A stretch of DNA of 38,725 nucleotides from an uncultured Verrucomicrobiota bacterium (GCA_903848465.1 CAINGK010000223.1:1-38725), one strand, 5' to 3'; counted from the first letter of the stretch, positions 14,863-23,841 are shown. The notes: generated by a model from the sequence alone, not told the origin. Numbers and translations: made by a program.

Positions 14863-16539
14863 TCACGGCGTTCCCTTGATCCGCACCAGCACCCGATCCC
14901 CAATCGTGACAAGTTTTTCCAGCTTGCCTTGCAGCGGTGAGCCTTCGGACTCGCAGTGCTTCACGTCGCGGACGAGGAAGATGCAGAGGATGCTGGGGTA
15001 CTGCGCGGCAAATTCCTTGGCACCGGCGGCACCGCGCAGCATGTGCAGCGGCGGGTGCGGGGTGAAGTAGGGCTGCAACTGCTCAGCGCTGGATGGGAAG
15101 AAGATGACGCCGGCGGGCATGCTGCCAGTGTAATAAGTCACCGCACGGGCGATGAAGCTGGAGGAGATGATCGGCTCCCCAGGCAGGCGCGCTTTCATGG
15201 CCTCGGCGGCGATGCCACGGGTGGAGGTGTATTCCATGACCTTGGCATCCACGCCATACTGCATGTACATGATGATGAAGGCGGTGACGCAGACCGTCGT
15301 CCCGGCCCAGGCCACCGTGCGGCGCAGGAGCAGCAGCACCATGGGCACGCTGATGATGGCCGCCAGGGAGTAGATGACGGGAGAAAGATCCTTGATGAAG
15401 GAGTTGCTATCTTTCGGCAGCATCAGCGTCACGGCGCTGGCGGCACCGAGCACGAGCACGGTCTGCAGCACGGCCAGGGCGGAGGCGAGAATGCGCTCCC
15501 CTTTGCCACGGAAGCCGCTGCTGATCCACTGGTCCAGCGTGTGGCCACAGATCAGCGCCAGAGTCACGAAAAGGAAGAAAGTGTACGTGGGCAGCTTGCT
15601 GTTGCAGATGGTGAAGAAGATCAGATTCGGCACAAACCAGCACACCAGGAAGAGGATGCGGCGGTCGGTTTTGACGTCCTTCACCGTGCGCACCACGGCA
15701 GAGATGAGCAGCGGAATCCACGGCAGCGATCCAGCCACCAAGATCATGAGGTAGTACCACCAGTGGTTGCTGTGCTTGTGCTCAGCGCTGGTCAGACGCT
15801 CCCAGTTTTCATGCACAAAGAAGCGGTGCCAGTACTCCATGCCGTACTTGGAAAACATCGTGGCATACCATGGCCCGGCGATGAGCAGCCAGGCCAGTAG
15901 GCCGAGCCAGAGGCCTTTGCCACGCCAGGGCGAGCGCTTGCCCGTGAGGAAGAGGTAGCAGATGGAGCCGAGCGTGGGCACCAGCAGGCCCACGGGGCCT
16001 TTAGTCAGCATGGCCAGCGCGGAGGCGACGAAGTGCAGGATCATCCAGCGGTCCCGTTTGTCCTCCTCCTCCGTGGCCAGCCAGAAGAAGAACACCGAGG
16101 CGCTGATGCAGAACGCCAAAAAGATGTCCGTGAGCATCAGCCGTGACATGAAGGCATACTCCACCCCGGTGGCCAGCACGACGGCGGCGCAGAATCCGGC
16201 GCGTGGCGAGAACATGCGGCGGCCAAACCACCAGGTGAGAAAGACCAGCAGCGTGCCAGCGGCAGCGGAGGGCACGCGCGCGGCCAGCTCCGTCTGGCCA
16301 AAGATCTTCTGCGCGATCATGGCCTGCCAGTAGAACATGATGGGCTTCTCAAACTGCCGCTCGCCAAAGATCGTGGGGGTGAGCCATTCGTTCCCCTTCA
16401 CCATCTCCGTGGTGGTCTGCGCGTAGAAGGGCTCATCGGGGTCGATCAGCGGCAGGTGCCCGAGACGCCACCAGAACATGACGCTGCAAATGGCGAGGAG
16501 GGCGAGGAGGGCGAGGAACTGGGAGCGTGTGGACATCAA
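14863..16539 (-). CDS. GT83/ArnT-like polyprenyl-phosphate-dependent glycosyltransferase
   Basis: A 558-residue polytopic membrane protein of the GT-C fold (PMT/ArnT-like). The first periplasmic loop carries DPDEPFYA (residues 33-40), whose acidic residues bind metal and donor, followed by FEKPIMFYW typical of ArnT-like enzymes. About eleven or twelve hydrophobic segments are visible, and a soluble C-terminal domain covers roughly the last 130 residues. Such enzymes move a sugar from undecaprenyl phosphate to a lipid or protein on the periplasmic side. Its ATG directly abuts the stop of the PIG-L deacetylase gene, so the two are coupled; a divergent GT2 gene could supply the lipid-linked sugar, as ArnC does for ArnT. 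The acceptor is unknown. Confidence 0.85.
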   Translation of the reverse strand: MMSTRSQFLALLALLAICSVMFWWRLGHLPLIDPDEPFYAQTTTEMVKGNEWLTPTIFGERQFEKPIMFYWQAMIAQKIFGQTELAARVPSAAAGTLLVFLTWWFGRRMFSPRAGFCAAVVLATGVEYAFMSRLMLTDIFLAFCISASVFFFWLATEEEDKRDRWMILHFVASALAMLTKGPVGLLVPTLGSICYLFLTGKRSPWRGKGLWLGLLAWLLIAGPWYATMFSKYGMEYWHRFFVHENWERLTSAEHKHSNHWWYYLMILVAGSLPWIPLLISAVVRTVKDVKTDRRILFLVCWFVPNLIFFTICNSKLPTYTFFLFVTLALICGHTLDQWISSGFRGKGERILASALAVLQTVLVLGAASAVTLMLPKDSNSFIKDLSPVIYSLAAIISVPMVLLLLRRTVAWAGTTVCVTAFIIMYMQYGVDAKVMEYTSTRGIAAEAMKARLPGEPIISSSFIARAVTYYTGSMPAGVIFFPSSAEQLQPYFTPHPPLHMLRGAAGAKEFAAQYPSILCIFLVRDVKHCESEGSPLQGKLEKLVTIGDRVLVRIKGTP

Positions 16540-17223
16540 TCAGGCGGGGTTGGAAGGGATGAAGATCTCTTGATCGCGTGCATACCCGCAAAAGCGGCTG
16601 CTGCTAAGGAAAAGTTGCGTCTCGTGGCACTCGATGGCCGCCAGTTTGCGCGCCTTTTGGCGTAAAGTCAGCTCCAGGGTGAGACCCGAGGCCTCCGGGC
16701 AGAGCCAGCGGCGATGGATCAGGTAGGCCCACTGCGGCAGGTCCATCCCGGCTAGGCGCTGCGCCTCCTGAATGAGGGACCAGGACGCGTCGTGGTCAGG
16801 GTGGTTGTCGTCCTGGGACGGCACCACCAGCAGCGTGGGGCGGAAGGTTTCCAGCTCAGCCACGTGCAGGCCCAGCGCAGCGGCATCCCGCTGCTGGCAG
16901 AGCCGCGTCAGCCCTTGGTCAGGCAGGCCAAAAAAAGTCGCTGCATCGGCCTGCAGGCCCAGCGTTTGCACAGATCGCAGCGCCTCCAGCCGCCGCCGTG
17001 CGCCCCAGCGCTGGCGGCAGGAGTCGTCGATGCTCCAGCGCTGCTCCACGTAGCGCTGTGGCCAGGGATTGTTGTCGCCATCGGTCTGAAACACGACCCG
17101 TACCAGCGCCCCGACAGCCACCGCATGCTGGATGAGTCCGCCACAGCCCAGCGCCTCGTCATCCGGGTGGGGGGCAAAGACCAGCACACGATCTTGGGGT
17201 GAAAGCGTGTGAGTGGAAGGCAT
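16540..17223 (-). CDS. PIG-L (LmbE) family N-acetylglucosaminyl-type deacetylase
   Basis: A 227-residue zinc-dependent deacetylase. The FAPHPDDEALG motif (HPDDE at 19-23) supplies zinc ligands and the catalytic base, and DNHPDHDASW around residue 140 supplies the third ligand. Members remove acetyl groups from GlcNAc-type sugars on lipids or small molecules. The ATG at 17223 directly precedes the fold; a longer frame from 17316 would run into the divergent promoter region. The stop codon is adjacent to the start of the GT83 gene, which points to a shared role in sugar modification of an envelope lipid, perhaps deacetylation of the donor or acceptor sugar (inference). Confidence 0.85.
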   Translation of the reverse strand: MPSTHTLSPQDRVLVFAPHPDDEALGCGGLIQHAVAVGALVRVVFQTDGDNNPWPQRYVEQRWSIDDSCRQRWGARRRLEALRSVQTLGLQADAATFFGLPDQGLTRLCQQRDAAALGLHVAELETFRPTLLVVPSQDDNHPDHDASWSLIQEAQRLAGMDLPQWAYLIHRRWLCPEASGLTLELTLRQKARKLAAIECHETQLFLSSSRFCGYARDQEIFIPSNPA

Positions 17224-17375
17224 CAGGGAGTGGTCGGGCAAAGAGGCGGGGCTTTTCCATACCCGGCTTCTTTCCGCACGCCAGATGAAAAGTTTGTCAC
17301 TGAAATTGTTTGTCACCCGATTTTCTGGTTGGACAGCCCCCTAGAAACCATGGAAGATTGCCTACTCCTCCCCTC

Positions 17376-18128
17376 ATGCAGGCCGCCAGCCAGACAACTT
17401 CCCAACCGTGCAAGATCGCTGCACTCATTCCGGCCTACCGTGAAGCGATGGCCATCGCGGATGTCGTGAGCCGGACGCTGCCGCATGTGGATCTGGTGCT
17501 GGTGGTGGACGACGGCTCGCCGGACAACACCGCTGAACTCGCCCGCGCAGCCGGTGCCGAGGTGATCAAGCACAGCGTCAATCAGGGCAAGGGCGCCGCC
17601 ATGAAAACCGGCATGAAGACCCTCGCCGAGCGCGGGTTTGACTACATTTTGCTCCTCGACGGCGACGGCCAGCACGCCCCCGAAGAGATCCCCCGTTTCA
17701 CCGCCACCGCGCGCGACGGCTCCGCCCATGTGGTGGTGGGCAACCGCTTTGAAAACGTCAAGGGCATGCCGGTGGTCCGCCGCCTAGTGAACAGCCTCAT
17801 GTCCCGCATCATCAGCAACGCCTGCGGCGTCCGCATCCCGGACACCCAGTGCGGCTTCCGCCTGGTGCGCTCCAGCCTGGTGACCTACATCATGGGCAGC
17901 AGTGACCACTTTGATTTTGAAACCGAGATGCTCCTGCTCGCCAGCCGTGCCGGTTTCAGCATCCACAGCGTGCCCGTCAGCACCATCTACGGTGCCGAAA
18001 AAACCAAGATCCGCCCCGTACGGGACACCATCAAATTCATCAAGCTCATGCGCCGCTGGCAGAAACAGTCTGCCGCCATGCCGGCCGAAACAGCCGCAGC
18101 GCTGAGTGAGGCAGGCGCGGGAAAGTAA
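17376..18128 (+). CDS. Family 2 glycosyltransferase (dolichyl/undecaprenyl-phosphate sugar synthase-like)
   Basis: A 250-residue cytoplasmic GT-A enzyme. ALIPAYREA near residue 16 opens the fold, VVDDGSPDNT carries the nucleotide-binding aspartates, DGDGQH at 95-100 is the metal-binding DxD-type motif, and the CGFRLVR block with FEIETEM-like residues (FDFETEMLLLA) follows, as in DPM1-like and ArnC-like enzymes. The ATG at 17376 suits the family length; the frame is open to 17310. It is divergent from the deacetylase/GT83 pair, so a polyprenyl-phosphate sugar made here may be used by the GT83 enzyme (inference). No C-terminal membrane helices are present, as in the soluble DPM1 type. Confidence 0.85.
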   Translation: MQAASQTTSQPCKIAALIPAYREAMAIADVVSRTLPHVDLVLVVDDGSPDNTAELARAAGAEVIKHSVNQGKGAAMKTGMKTLAERGFDYILLLDGDGQHAPEEIPRFTATARDGSAHVVVGNRFENVKGMPVVRRLVNSLMSRIISNACGVRIPDTQCGFRLVRSSLVTYIMGSSDHFDFETEMLLLASRAGFSIHSVPVSTIYGAEKTKIRPVRDTIKFIKLMRRWQKQSAAMPAETAAALSEAGAGK

Positions 18129-18376
18129 GGTGGAAAGCTACAGTGCCAGCGATCCCCGACTTGCAATGGGTGAAGAATATCTGCGCAATCGAGCAAATGT
18201 TATTCCGCCTTTTCAAACGTAACTGTGGTCGTCCACCTGTAAGATGCCGTGCGTAATATGCGTTGGCCTTGTCCCCCCATGACAGACGTGCCGGCTCCTG
18301 TGCGAAAGGTATGAAAATCGCATTGAAGCGCGGCGCGTGCTCACGATGTTTCGTTTCCATCCTCCCACCCCAATCC

Positions 18377-20668
18377 ATGCACCACCGTCCCCGACCCTCC
18401 TTCGGCTGTTTGTTTGCCGCCACTCTGGCTCTGACCGGAATCTCCCAAGCGAATGACTGGACGAACTGGCGCGGCCCGCTGCAAAACGGCGTGAGCCTGG
18501 AGCATTACAAGAAGGCCGGAAAACTGGACGAAAAGCCCACTTGGACCGCACCCATCCGCAGCCGTGGTGCCCCGGTGGTGGTGGACGGCAAAGTGATCCT
18601 CTGGGGTTACAAGGGAGAAACGTCCGATCTCATCGAGCTCCTCACCTGCATGGATGCGAAGACGGGCAAGATTCTGTGGCAGCATGAGATCCCGGATTTC
18701 CTGAGCGACTCCATCTACAACCGTTACTCCATTGGCGCGCCAACCGTCGATCCTGAAACCAAGCGCATCTACCTGACGAGCAACGCAGGCACTTTCCTCT
18801 GCTATGAGCTGGACGGCACCAAGGTGTTCGAGATTCCCATGATGGAAGAATTTGGCCGCATGACCTTCCCGAACTCCCGCGTGGGCAGCCCGGTGATCGA
18901 AGGTGAGTTCGTCATCGTCCACTTCATCTTTTCCAACTGGGGCGCCGACGGCCCTGCGGCAGACCGCGTGTATGGCTTTGACAAGAAAACCGGTGAACTC
19001 GCCTGGTGGACGCTGCCCGGCGTCAGCCCTCCCGTGGACAGCTCCTTCTCCACCCCGGTGCTCGCCACCACCGATGGCAAGCGCGTGGCCTACTTCACCA
19101 CCGGCTGCGGCAACATCGTCTGCGTGAACACGCACAACGGCAAGCCTTACTGGAAGATGCCCATCTGCAAAAACGGTGTGAACCCCTCCGTGGTGCTGCA
19201 CAAGGGCAACCTCATCGCCATCCACGGGGATGAGAACGTGGACAACTCCGAGAAGGGCCGCATGGTCTGCATCAAGCTCCCGGAAAAGCTGACAGCGCCG
19301 GTGCCCCCCGTGCTGGAAGCCACCACGCTGGAGCCCGGCGTCGAAGTCTGGCGCAACCCGATCGGTGCCACCAGCAGCTCTCCGGTTTTGGTGGGTGATG
19401 TGATCTACCAGCTCGATGATGGTGCCACGCTCTACGCCATCAACGCCAACACAGGCGAGCAGATGTGGAAAAAGAAACTCAGCAACGCCAACCTGCACTC
19501 TTCGCCTCTGTATGTGGACGGCCTGCTCTACTGCCCGATGCTGGAAGGCAAGCTCGTCGTGGTGAAGCCGGGTGAGAAGGATGGTGAAATCGTTCAGGAG
19601 ATCAAGCTCGGCGAAAACATCCAGTGCCTCGGCGCACCAACGGTTTGCGATGGCATGCTCTACGTGACAACCACCGAAAAATTCCACGCCTTCAAGATTC
19701 CAAACAAGGGCATCAAGGTGGATGCCGCACCGAAGGTCGAGATGCCCAAGGCCGGCAAAGCCGTGGCCTTGCAGATCATTCCTGCCGAAACAGTCATCAT
19801 GACCGGCAACAAGCAGGCCTTCCGCGTCCGCAGCGTGGATGCCAATGGCTTCCTCGTCAGCCCCAAGGTCGAAGGCGTCAAATGGGAGACCTTCATCCCG
19901 CCCACCGCCAAGGTGAAGGCCACGATGGATGCCAAGTTCAACGAGGCAGGCGAACTCGTCGTCGCTGCAGATGCCAAGTCCAGCGCCGGTGCCTTCAAGG
20001 CCACCTCGCCCGAAGGCCTCATCGGCACGATCCGTGGTCGTGGTCTGCGCAATCTCCCCCTGGTGGACAACTTTGAAGAATTCGATCTCAAGGACGAGCA
20101 GCCCACCGAGCACATCAAATTTGCCTACCCGCCGCTCCCATGGATCGGTGCACGCTTCAAATTCGACGTCCGCGAAGTCGCCGGAGCCCCTGGCAACAAG
20201 GTGCTGGCCAAGACCTTTGACCGCCTGCTCTTCCAGCGCGGCACCGTGTTCGTGGCACCTTCCCACCTCTCCAACTACACCATGCAGGCCGACGTCATGA
20301 CCGACGGTAGCGCCCGCGCGAAGTCCGACATCGGCCTCATCAACCAGCGCTACATGATCTGCCTCCGTGGCAACGCCGGCAAACTCGAGGTCAGTTCCAA
20401 CCCGGAACGCCTGAAGCAGGAAGTCGTCTTCAAAGTGATCGCCAACACCTGGTACACGCTGAAGACCCGCGTGGACGTGGCCAAGGACGGCAGCGGTGTC
20501 GTCCTCGCCAAAATCTGGGACAAAGCCCAGCCCGAGCCTGCCGCCTGGACCATCGAGGTCAAAGTGCCCCGTGCTCACGCCAACGGCTCCCCCGGCATCT
20601 TTGGTTTCACCCCGCTCAATCAGAAGCGTGTCTATCTCGACAACCTGAGCGTCACCCCCAACAAGTAA
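18377..20668 (+). CDS. Secreted PQQ-type beta-propeller protein with C-terminal lectin-like domain
   Basis: A 763-residue protein with a Sec signal peptide (about residues 1-25, ending ISQAND). Residues 30-460 hold repeated propeller blades of the PQQ_2/BamB type: DWTNWRGP at the start, then TCMDAKTGKILWQHEIP, GFDKKTGELAWW, CVNTHNGKPYWK, YAINANTGEQMWKKK. The last 200 residues look like a concanavalin-type jelly roll ending VYLDNLSV. Such proteins in this phylum are taken to be periplasmic, and real PQQ binding is not shown. The ATG at 18377 is chosen because it begins the signal peptide; the frame is open to 18263. A second propeller gene follows 41 nt later. Codon use is like the strongly expressed genes (few rare codons). 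Confidence 0.85.
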   Translation: MHHRPRPSFGCLFAATLALTGISQANDWTNWRGPLQNGVSLEHYKKAGKLDEKPTWTAPIRSRGAPVVVDGKVILWGYKGETSDLIELLTCMDAKTGKILWQHEIPDFLSDSIYNRYSIGAPTVDPETKRIYLTSNAGTFLCYELDGTKVFEIPMMEEFGRMTFPNSRVGSPVIEGEFVIVHFIFSNWGADGPAADRVYGFDKKTGELAWWTLPGVSPPVDSSFSTPVLATTDGKRVAYFTTGCGNIVCVNTHNGKPYWKMPICKNGVNPSVVLHKGNLIAIHGDENVDNSEKGRMVCIKLPEKLTAPVPPVLEATTLEPGVEVWRNPIGATSSSPVLVGDVIYQLDDGATLYAINANTGEQMWKKKLSNANLHSSPLYVDGLLYCPMLEGKLVVVKPGEKDGEIVQEIKLGENIQCLGAPTVCDGMLYVTTTEKFHAFKIPNKGIKVDAAPKVEMPKAGKAVALQIIPAETVIMTGNKQAFRVRSVDANGFLVSPKVEGVKWETFIPPTAKVKATMDAKFNEAGELVVAADAKSSAGAFKATSPEGLIGTIRGRGLRNLPLVDNFEEFDLKDEQPTEHIKFAYPPLPWIGARFKFDVREVAGAPGNKVLAKTFDRLLFQRGTVFVAPSHLSNYTMQADVMTDGSARAKSDIGLINQRYMICLRGNAGKLEVSSNPERLKQEVVFKVIANTWYTLKTRVDVAKDGSGVVLAKIWDKAQPEPAAWTIEVKVPRAHANGSPGIFGFTPLNQKRVYLDNLSVTPNK

Positions 20669-20709
20669 CCCTGCACGGAACGCGCCTCGAAACTTTTGTT
20701 TTAAACCAC

Positions 20710-22344
20710 ATGACCACGAAACTTTCTCCCATCCTCGCCGCGGCCCTGGTTGCCACGGCCTCGCTGAATGCCGCCGACTACACCCAGTGGGGTGGTGGCA
20801 ACACCCGCAACATGGTGTCTGAAGAAAAGGGCCTGCCGATCGATTTCAATCCCGGCAAGAAGTACGGCCCCAAAGCCGCACCCAAAGAAGCCGGACGCCT
20901 CCGCCCCAATGCACAGGACGCCAACAAGGCCCCGGGTGCGGAAGACATCGACATGAGCACCACCAAGAACTGCCTCTGGGTGGCCAAGCTCGGCTCCCAG
21001 ACCTACGGCACGCCGATGATCGCCAACGGTCAGGTGTATGTGGGCACCAACAATGAGTCCCCGCGCAATCCGCAGGACATCGGCGACCGCGGCATCATGA
21101 TGGTGTTTGATGAGTACACCGGCCAGTTCAAGTGGCAGCTGGTCTCCCCCAAGATGGGCAGCGGCAAAGTGAATGACTGGGAATACCTCGGCATCTGCGC
21201 CAGCCCGACCATTGTGGGCGACAAGGCCTACGTGCCGAGCAATCGCTGCCAGATCGTGTGCCTGGACGTCAAAGGCATGTCCAATGGCAACCAGGGCATG
21301 CAGGACGAAGGTGCCTTCATGGCCCCTCTCGACAAAGACGGCAAGCCCACCGCTCCCCTCACCCCCGGAGACACGGATGCAGACATCCTCTGGGTGTATG
21401 ACATGTACAAAGAACTCGGCGTCTTCCAGCACAATGCCACCGCCGGTTATCCGCTGGTGATCGACGGCAAGGTCTTCGTCCCCACCTGCAACGGCGTGGA
21501 CTGGACGCACACCAACATCCCTTCCCCGAACTCCCCGAGCTTCATCATGCTGGACGCCGAAAAGGGCACGCTCCTTGGTGAAATGGATCACGTCGCCTCT
21601 GAGCGCGTGCTGCACTGCTCCTGGTCCTCCCCGAACTCGGTGGACGTGGACGGCAAGAAGCAGATCGTCTTCGCCGCCGGTGACGGCTGGGTGTACTCGA
21701 TGGCCCCAGAAACCCACAAGGACGCTGAAGGCCTGGACATCCTCAATGAGTACTGGCGCTATGACGCCAACCCACCGGAGTATCGCAAGAACTCCGCCGG
21801 CGAGCCGATCAAGTACGTGGAATACGACGGCCCCAGCGAAATCATCGCCACTCCGACCATCGCCGACGGCCTCGTCTATGTGAACATCGGCCAGGACCCC
21901 GAGCATGGTGAAGGCGTGGGCTGCCTGAGCTGCATCGACCCCAAAGGCAAGGGCGACATCAGCGGCAAAGCCGTATGGACCTTCAAAGGCATCGAGCGCA
22001 CCATCTCCACCCCTGCGGTGAAGGACGGCCTCGTCTATGCCGCCGACTACACCGGCCGCCTCTTCTGCCTGGACGCCAAGACCGGCAAGGAATACTGGAA
22101 GTTCGACACCAAAGGCCACATCTGGGCCAGCCCCCTCGTCGCTGACGGCAAGGTCTGGATCGGCAATGAAGAAGGCGAACTCTTCGTCCTCGCCGAAGGC
22201 AAGGAGCTCAAGGAAATCACCACCATCGAATTCCCTTCCCCGCTGCTCAGCAGCGTGGTCGCCGCCAACGGTGCCCTCTACGTGACCACCCACACGCACC
22301 TGTATTGCTTCAAGGAAGGCGCCAAGACGCCAGAGGCAAAGTAA
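20710..22344 (+). CDS. Secreted PQQ-type beta-propeller protein
   Basis: A 544-residue protein with a signal peptide (residues 1-21, cleavage after SLNA). Propeller blades recur through the chain: WVAKLGSQTYGTPMIANGQVYVGT, FDEYTGQFKWQ, CLDVKG, LDAEKGTLLGE, CLDAKTGKEYWKF, each with the Tyr/Trp-Thr-Gly turn typical of PQQ-like repeats. Most likely periplasmic. It is the second gene of a two-gene operon with the 763-aa propeller and ends just before a strong terminator. The substrate or cofactor cannot be told from sequence; an oxidoreductase with PQQ or a structural scaffold of the BamB type are both possible. Confidence 0.85.
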   Translation: MTTKLSPILAAALVATASLNAADYTQWGGGNTRNMVSEEKGLPIDFNPGKKYGPKAAPKEAGRLRPNAQDANKAPGAEDIDMSTTKNCLWVAKLGSQTYGTPMIANGQVYVGTNNESPRNPQDIGDRGIMMVFDEYTGQFKWQLVSPKMGSGKVNDWEYLGICASPTIVGDKAYVPSNRCQIVCLDVKGMSNGNQGMQDEGAFMAPLDKDGKPTAPLTPGDTDADILWVYDMYKELGVFQHNATAGYPLVIDGKVFVPTCNGVDWTHTNIPSPNSPSFIMLDAEKGTLLGEMDHVASERVLHCSWSSPNSVDVDGKKQIVFAAGDGWVYSMAPETHKDAEGLDILNEYWRYDANPPEYRKNSAGEPIKYVEYDGPSEIIATPTIADGLVYVNIGQDPEHGEGVGCLSCIDPKGKGDISGKAVWTFKGIERTISTPAVKDGLVYAADYTGRLFCLDAKTGKEYWKFDTKGHIWASPLVADGKVWIGNEEGELFVLAEGKELKEITTIEFPSPLLSSVVAANGALYVTTHTHLYCFKEGAKTPEAK

Positions 22345-22370
22345 GCGGCAGCAAAGCCAAACCATTCACG

Positions 22371-22401
22371 AAGGCGGGCCAGCAATGGCCCGCCTTTTTT
22401 T
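22371..22401 (+). terminator. Rho-independent terminator of the propeller operon
   Basis: Perfect 10-bp stem AAGGCGGGCC / GGCCCGCCTT with a 6-nt loop, running into a T tract, 26 nt after the stop codon at 22344. Confidence 0.92.
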
Positions 22402-22452
22402 GTAAGCGTTGCGATGGTAGGCCGGGGCTGTCCGCAGCCCGCCGCGTGAAGC

Positions 22453-22575
22453 CACAGGACATTGAGTGCCCTGCAACGAATACGAAGCCCCGCAGCCCAC
22501 GAACGACGGCGCTTGGAGGACCAAGCGCCCTACCAACGCCCAGCGCGAGGTAGGGCGGACTGTCCTCAGTCCGCC
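22453..22575. repeat. Dispersed repeat, copy C1, with hairpins
   Basis: Begins with CACAGGACATTGAGTGCC (22453-22470), then a hairpin at 22509-22528 (GCGCTTGG / CCAAGCGC) and a hairpin at 22554-22575 (GGCGGACTG / CAGTCCGCC) that resembles the A-type repeat at the window start. The first two parts recur at 23663-23742, so the VOC gene is bracketed by two copies. Confidence 0.7.
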
Positions 22576-22674
22576 GCCGTCGAAGCCCACGACCTCCGAG
22601 CAAGAAACAGCCTGCTCAATGAAAATGAGTTTTGGAAATCGCTATGGCCCACAGCTCCTCATACCCAGCGCACG

Positions 22675-22739
22675 TATTGTAGTACCTGCTTTAGCAGGCT
22701 CCGGTCGCGTCATCCAGAGCCTGCTAAAGCAGGAACTAC
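22675..22739. repeat. Hairpin repeat with TTTAGCAGG arms
   Basis: Arms at 22679-22701 and 22717-22739 (cores CCTGCTTTAGCAGG and CCTGCTAAAGCAGG) each hold an internal palindrome. A related half-element is at 38611-38634. The gap 22345-22795 otherwise shows no gene. Confidence 0.65.
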
Positions 22740-22795
22740 CACACGCACGTCGTGGCCTTCCATGCAGCGCAGGCCTCTCGTTCCCAGCCAGCCCC

Positions 22796-23320
22796 TCACC
22801 GCCCTTCGGTAAACCGCAGATAATACCCATCCGGTGCCAGCACGCGGAAATCCCTCACGCCCCAGGGACGCATGACGATGCCCGTGGAAACCGGCCAGCC
22901 CTTGTCCTTGAACTTGAGAGCGGCAGCATAAGCCTTGTCAATCTCCGCCACAACGATGCCGATCTCAATGCCCACCCCCATGCCGCTGCCAGTCACCTTG
23001 CCATGGAAAGGGTGGCCCGGGCCCCAGTGCTTGGGATCGATGAAGGTCAGCTCCGCCAGCCCTGACTGGACCTGCACATACCCCGGCTTCCGATAGGTGA
23101 CCTTGAAGTCCGCCACGCTGCCAAAGAACTCCACATAGTCATCCACCCGCTGCGTGGCGAACTCCATGAAGACAAAACCCAGCTTGCGCAGCGAGGGCGC
23201 ACTTTCCTTCGATTGGGTGTCAGGAGCCTTCTCTGCCACTGGCTTCGCGGGCTCTGCCGCGTCCGAATAAATCGCCAGGACAGTGAAGACGCACGGAAAG
23301 AGTCGGCTGCATGCTTTCAT
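22796..23320 (-). CDS. Exported VOC (glyoxalase/bleomycin-resistance-like) protein
   Basis: A 174-residue protein with an N-terminal signal-type segment (MKACSRLFPCVFTVLAIYSDA) and a proline/lysine-rich linker, followed by one VOC fold of about 115 residues: FVFMEFATQRVDDYVEFFG, YVQVQSGLAELTFID, GVGIEIGIVVAEIDKAYAAA and the closing FRVLAPDGYYLRF. The last block is the typical VOC C-terminal strand with its metal-side Tyr/Arg region. Reaction unknown. The ATG at 23320 begins the signal sequence; another ATG lies six codons upstream at 23338. It stands alone between repeat copies C1 and C2 with a large inverted repeat upstream. Lipoprotein processing is possible but no good lipobox is seen. Confidence 0.75.
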   Translation of the reverse strand: MKACSRLFPCVFTVLAIYSDAAEPAKPVAEKAPDTQSKESAPSLRKLGFVFMEFATQRVDDYVEFFGSVADFKVTYRKPGYVQVQSGLAELTFIDPKHWGPGHPFHGKVTGSGMGVGIEIGIVVAEIDKAYAAALKFKDKGWPVSTGIVMRPWGVRDFRVLAPDGYYLRFTEGR

Positions 23321-23417
23321 GCTTGGACCCAACGCCATTTGCCATGCTTTGCAACTAACCTGCGGTGCCGAAGGTGCAGCCTCAGGTCAGCCATTCCACT
23401 GGCGGTCATGCCGCCCA

Positions 23418-23574
23418 CTCCCGGAGGGAGCACGGAAATTAGCCGGTGGTGCAGCGAGGCTTGGCGAGCGAGAACCACCGGATCACGCGAACCATGAAAT
23501 CACGGATCAAGGCCGCATGCCGGAGGTATCGGTTTCGCTTCACCACCGGCTAATCTCTCTGCTCCCTCCGGGAG
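23418..23574. repeat. 157-bp inverted-repeat element
   Basis: 34-nt arms at 23418-23451 and 23541-23574 pair with only about four mismatches (outer core CTCCCGGAGGGAGC, inner core ATTAGCCGGTGGTG). A second, shorter pairing (CCGGTGGT with AACCACCGG) lies inside. No open frame is worth calling, so it is either a large structured RNA/DNA element or a non-autonomous mobile repeat. Confidence 0.75.
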
Positions 23575-23662
23575 CCCAAAACATGATTGACTTACCTGAT
23601 GAACACGAAGGCTGATGCAGCCCATAAGTCTCTCAATTTATGAGGCGAGTCTCAATGATCAG

Positions 23663-23760
23663 CACAGGACATTGAGTGCCTTCTCACGCTGACGAAGCCC
23701 ACGAGCCTGCGAACAACAGCGCTTGGAGGGCCATGCGCCCTACCTCGCGCCGAGTAGTCG
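23663..23760. repeat. Dispersed repeat, copy C2
   Basis: Repeats CACAGGACATTGAGTGCC at 23663-23680, followed by GACGAAGCCCACGAGCC and GCGCTTGGAGGGCC, parallel to copy C1 at 22453. Ends in CTACCTCGCGCCG, a tail also found in the A-type repeats. Confidence 0.7.
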
Positions 23761-23785
23761 AATGCTCAACGCCACTGCATCTCCG

Positions 23786-23841
23786 CATTCGTCATTCGTC
23801 ATTCGTCATTCGTCATTCGTCATTCGTCATTCGCCATTCCT
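23786..23841. repeat. Tandem repeat of a 7-bp unit, CATTCGT
   Basis: Six perfect CATTCGT units (23786-23827) followed by two altered ones (CATTCGC, CATTCCT). The array touches the stop codon of the downstream esterase gene (TCA at 23841-23843 on this strand). Related units occur at 31976-32013 and 32089-32141. No spacers, so not a CRISPR. Confidence 0.9.

Noticed and set aside
18341..22365. 745-aa and 554-aa minus-strand frames opposite the propeller genes
   Set aside because: High His/Asp/Val shadow text; the plus strand has signal peptides and propeller blades.
23786..23841. Possible CRISPR or repeat array
   Set aside because: The 7-bp units are contiguous with no spacers, so it is a simple tandem repeat.
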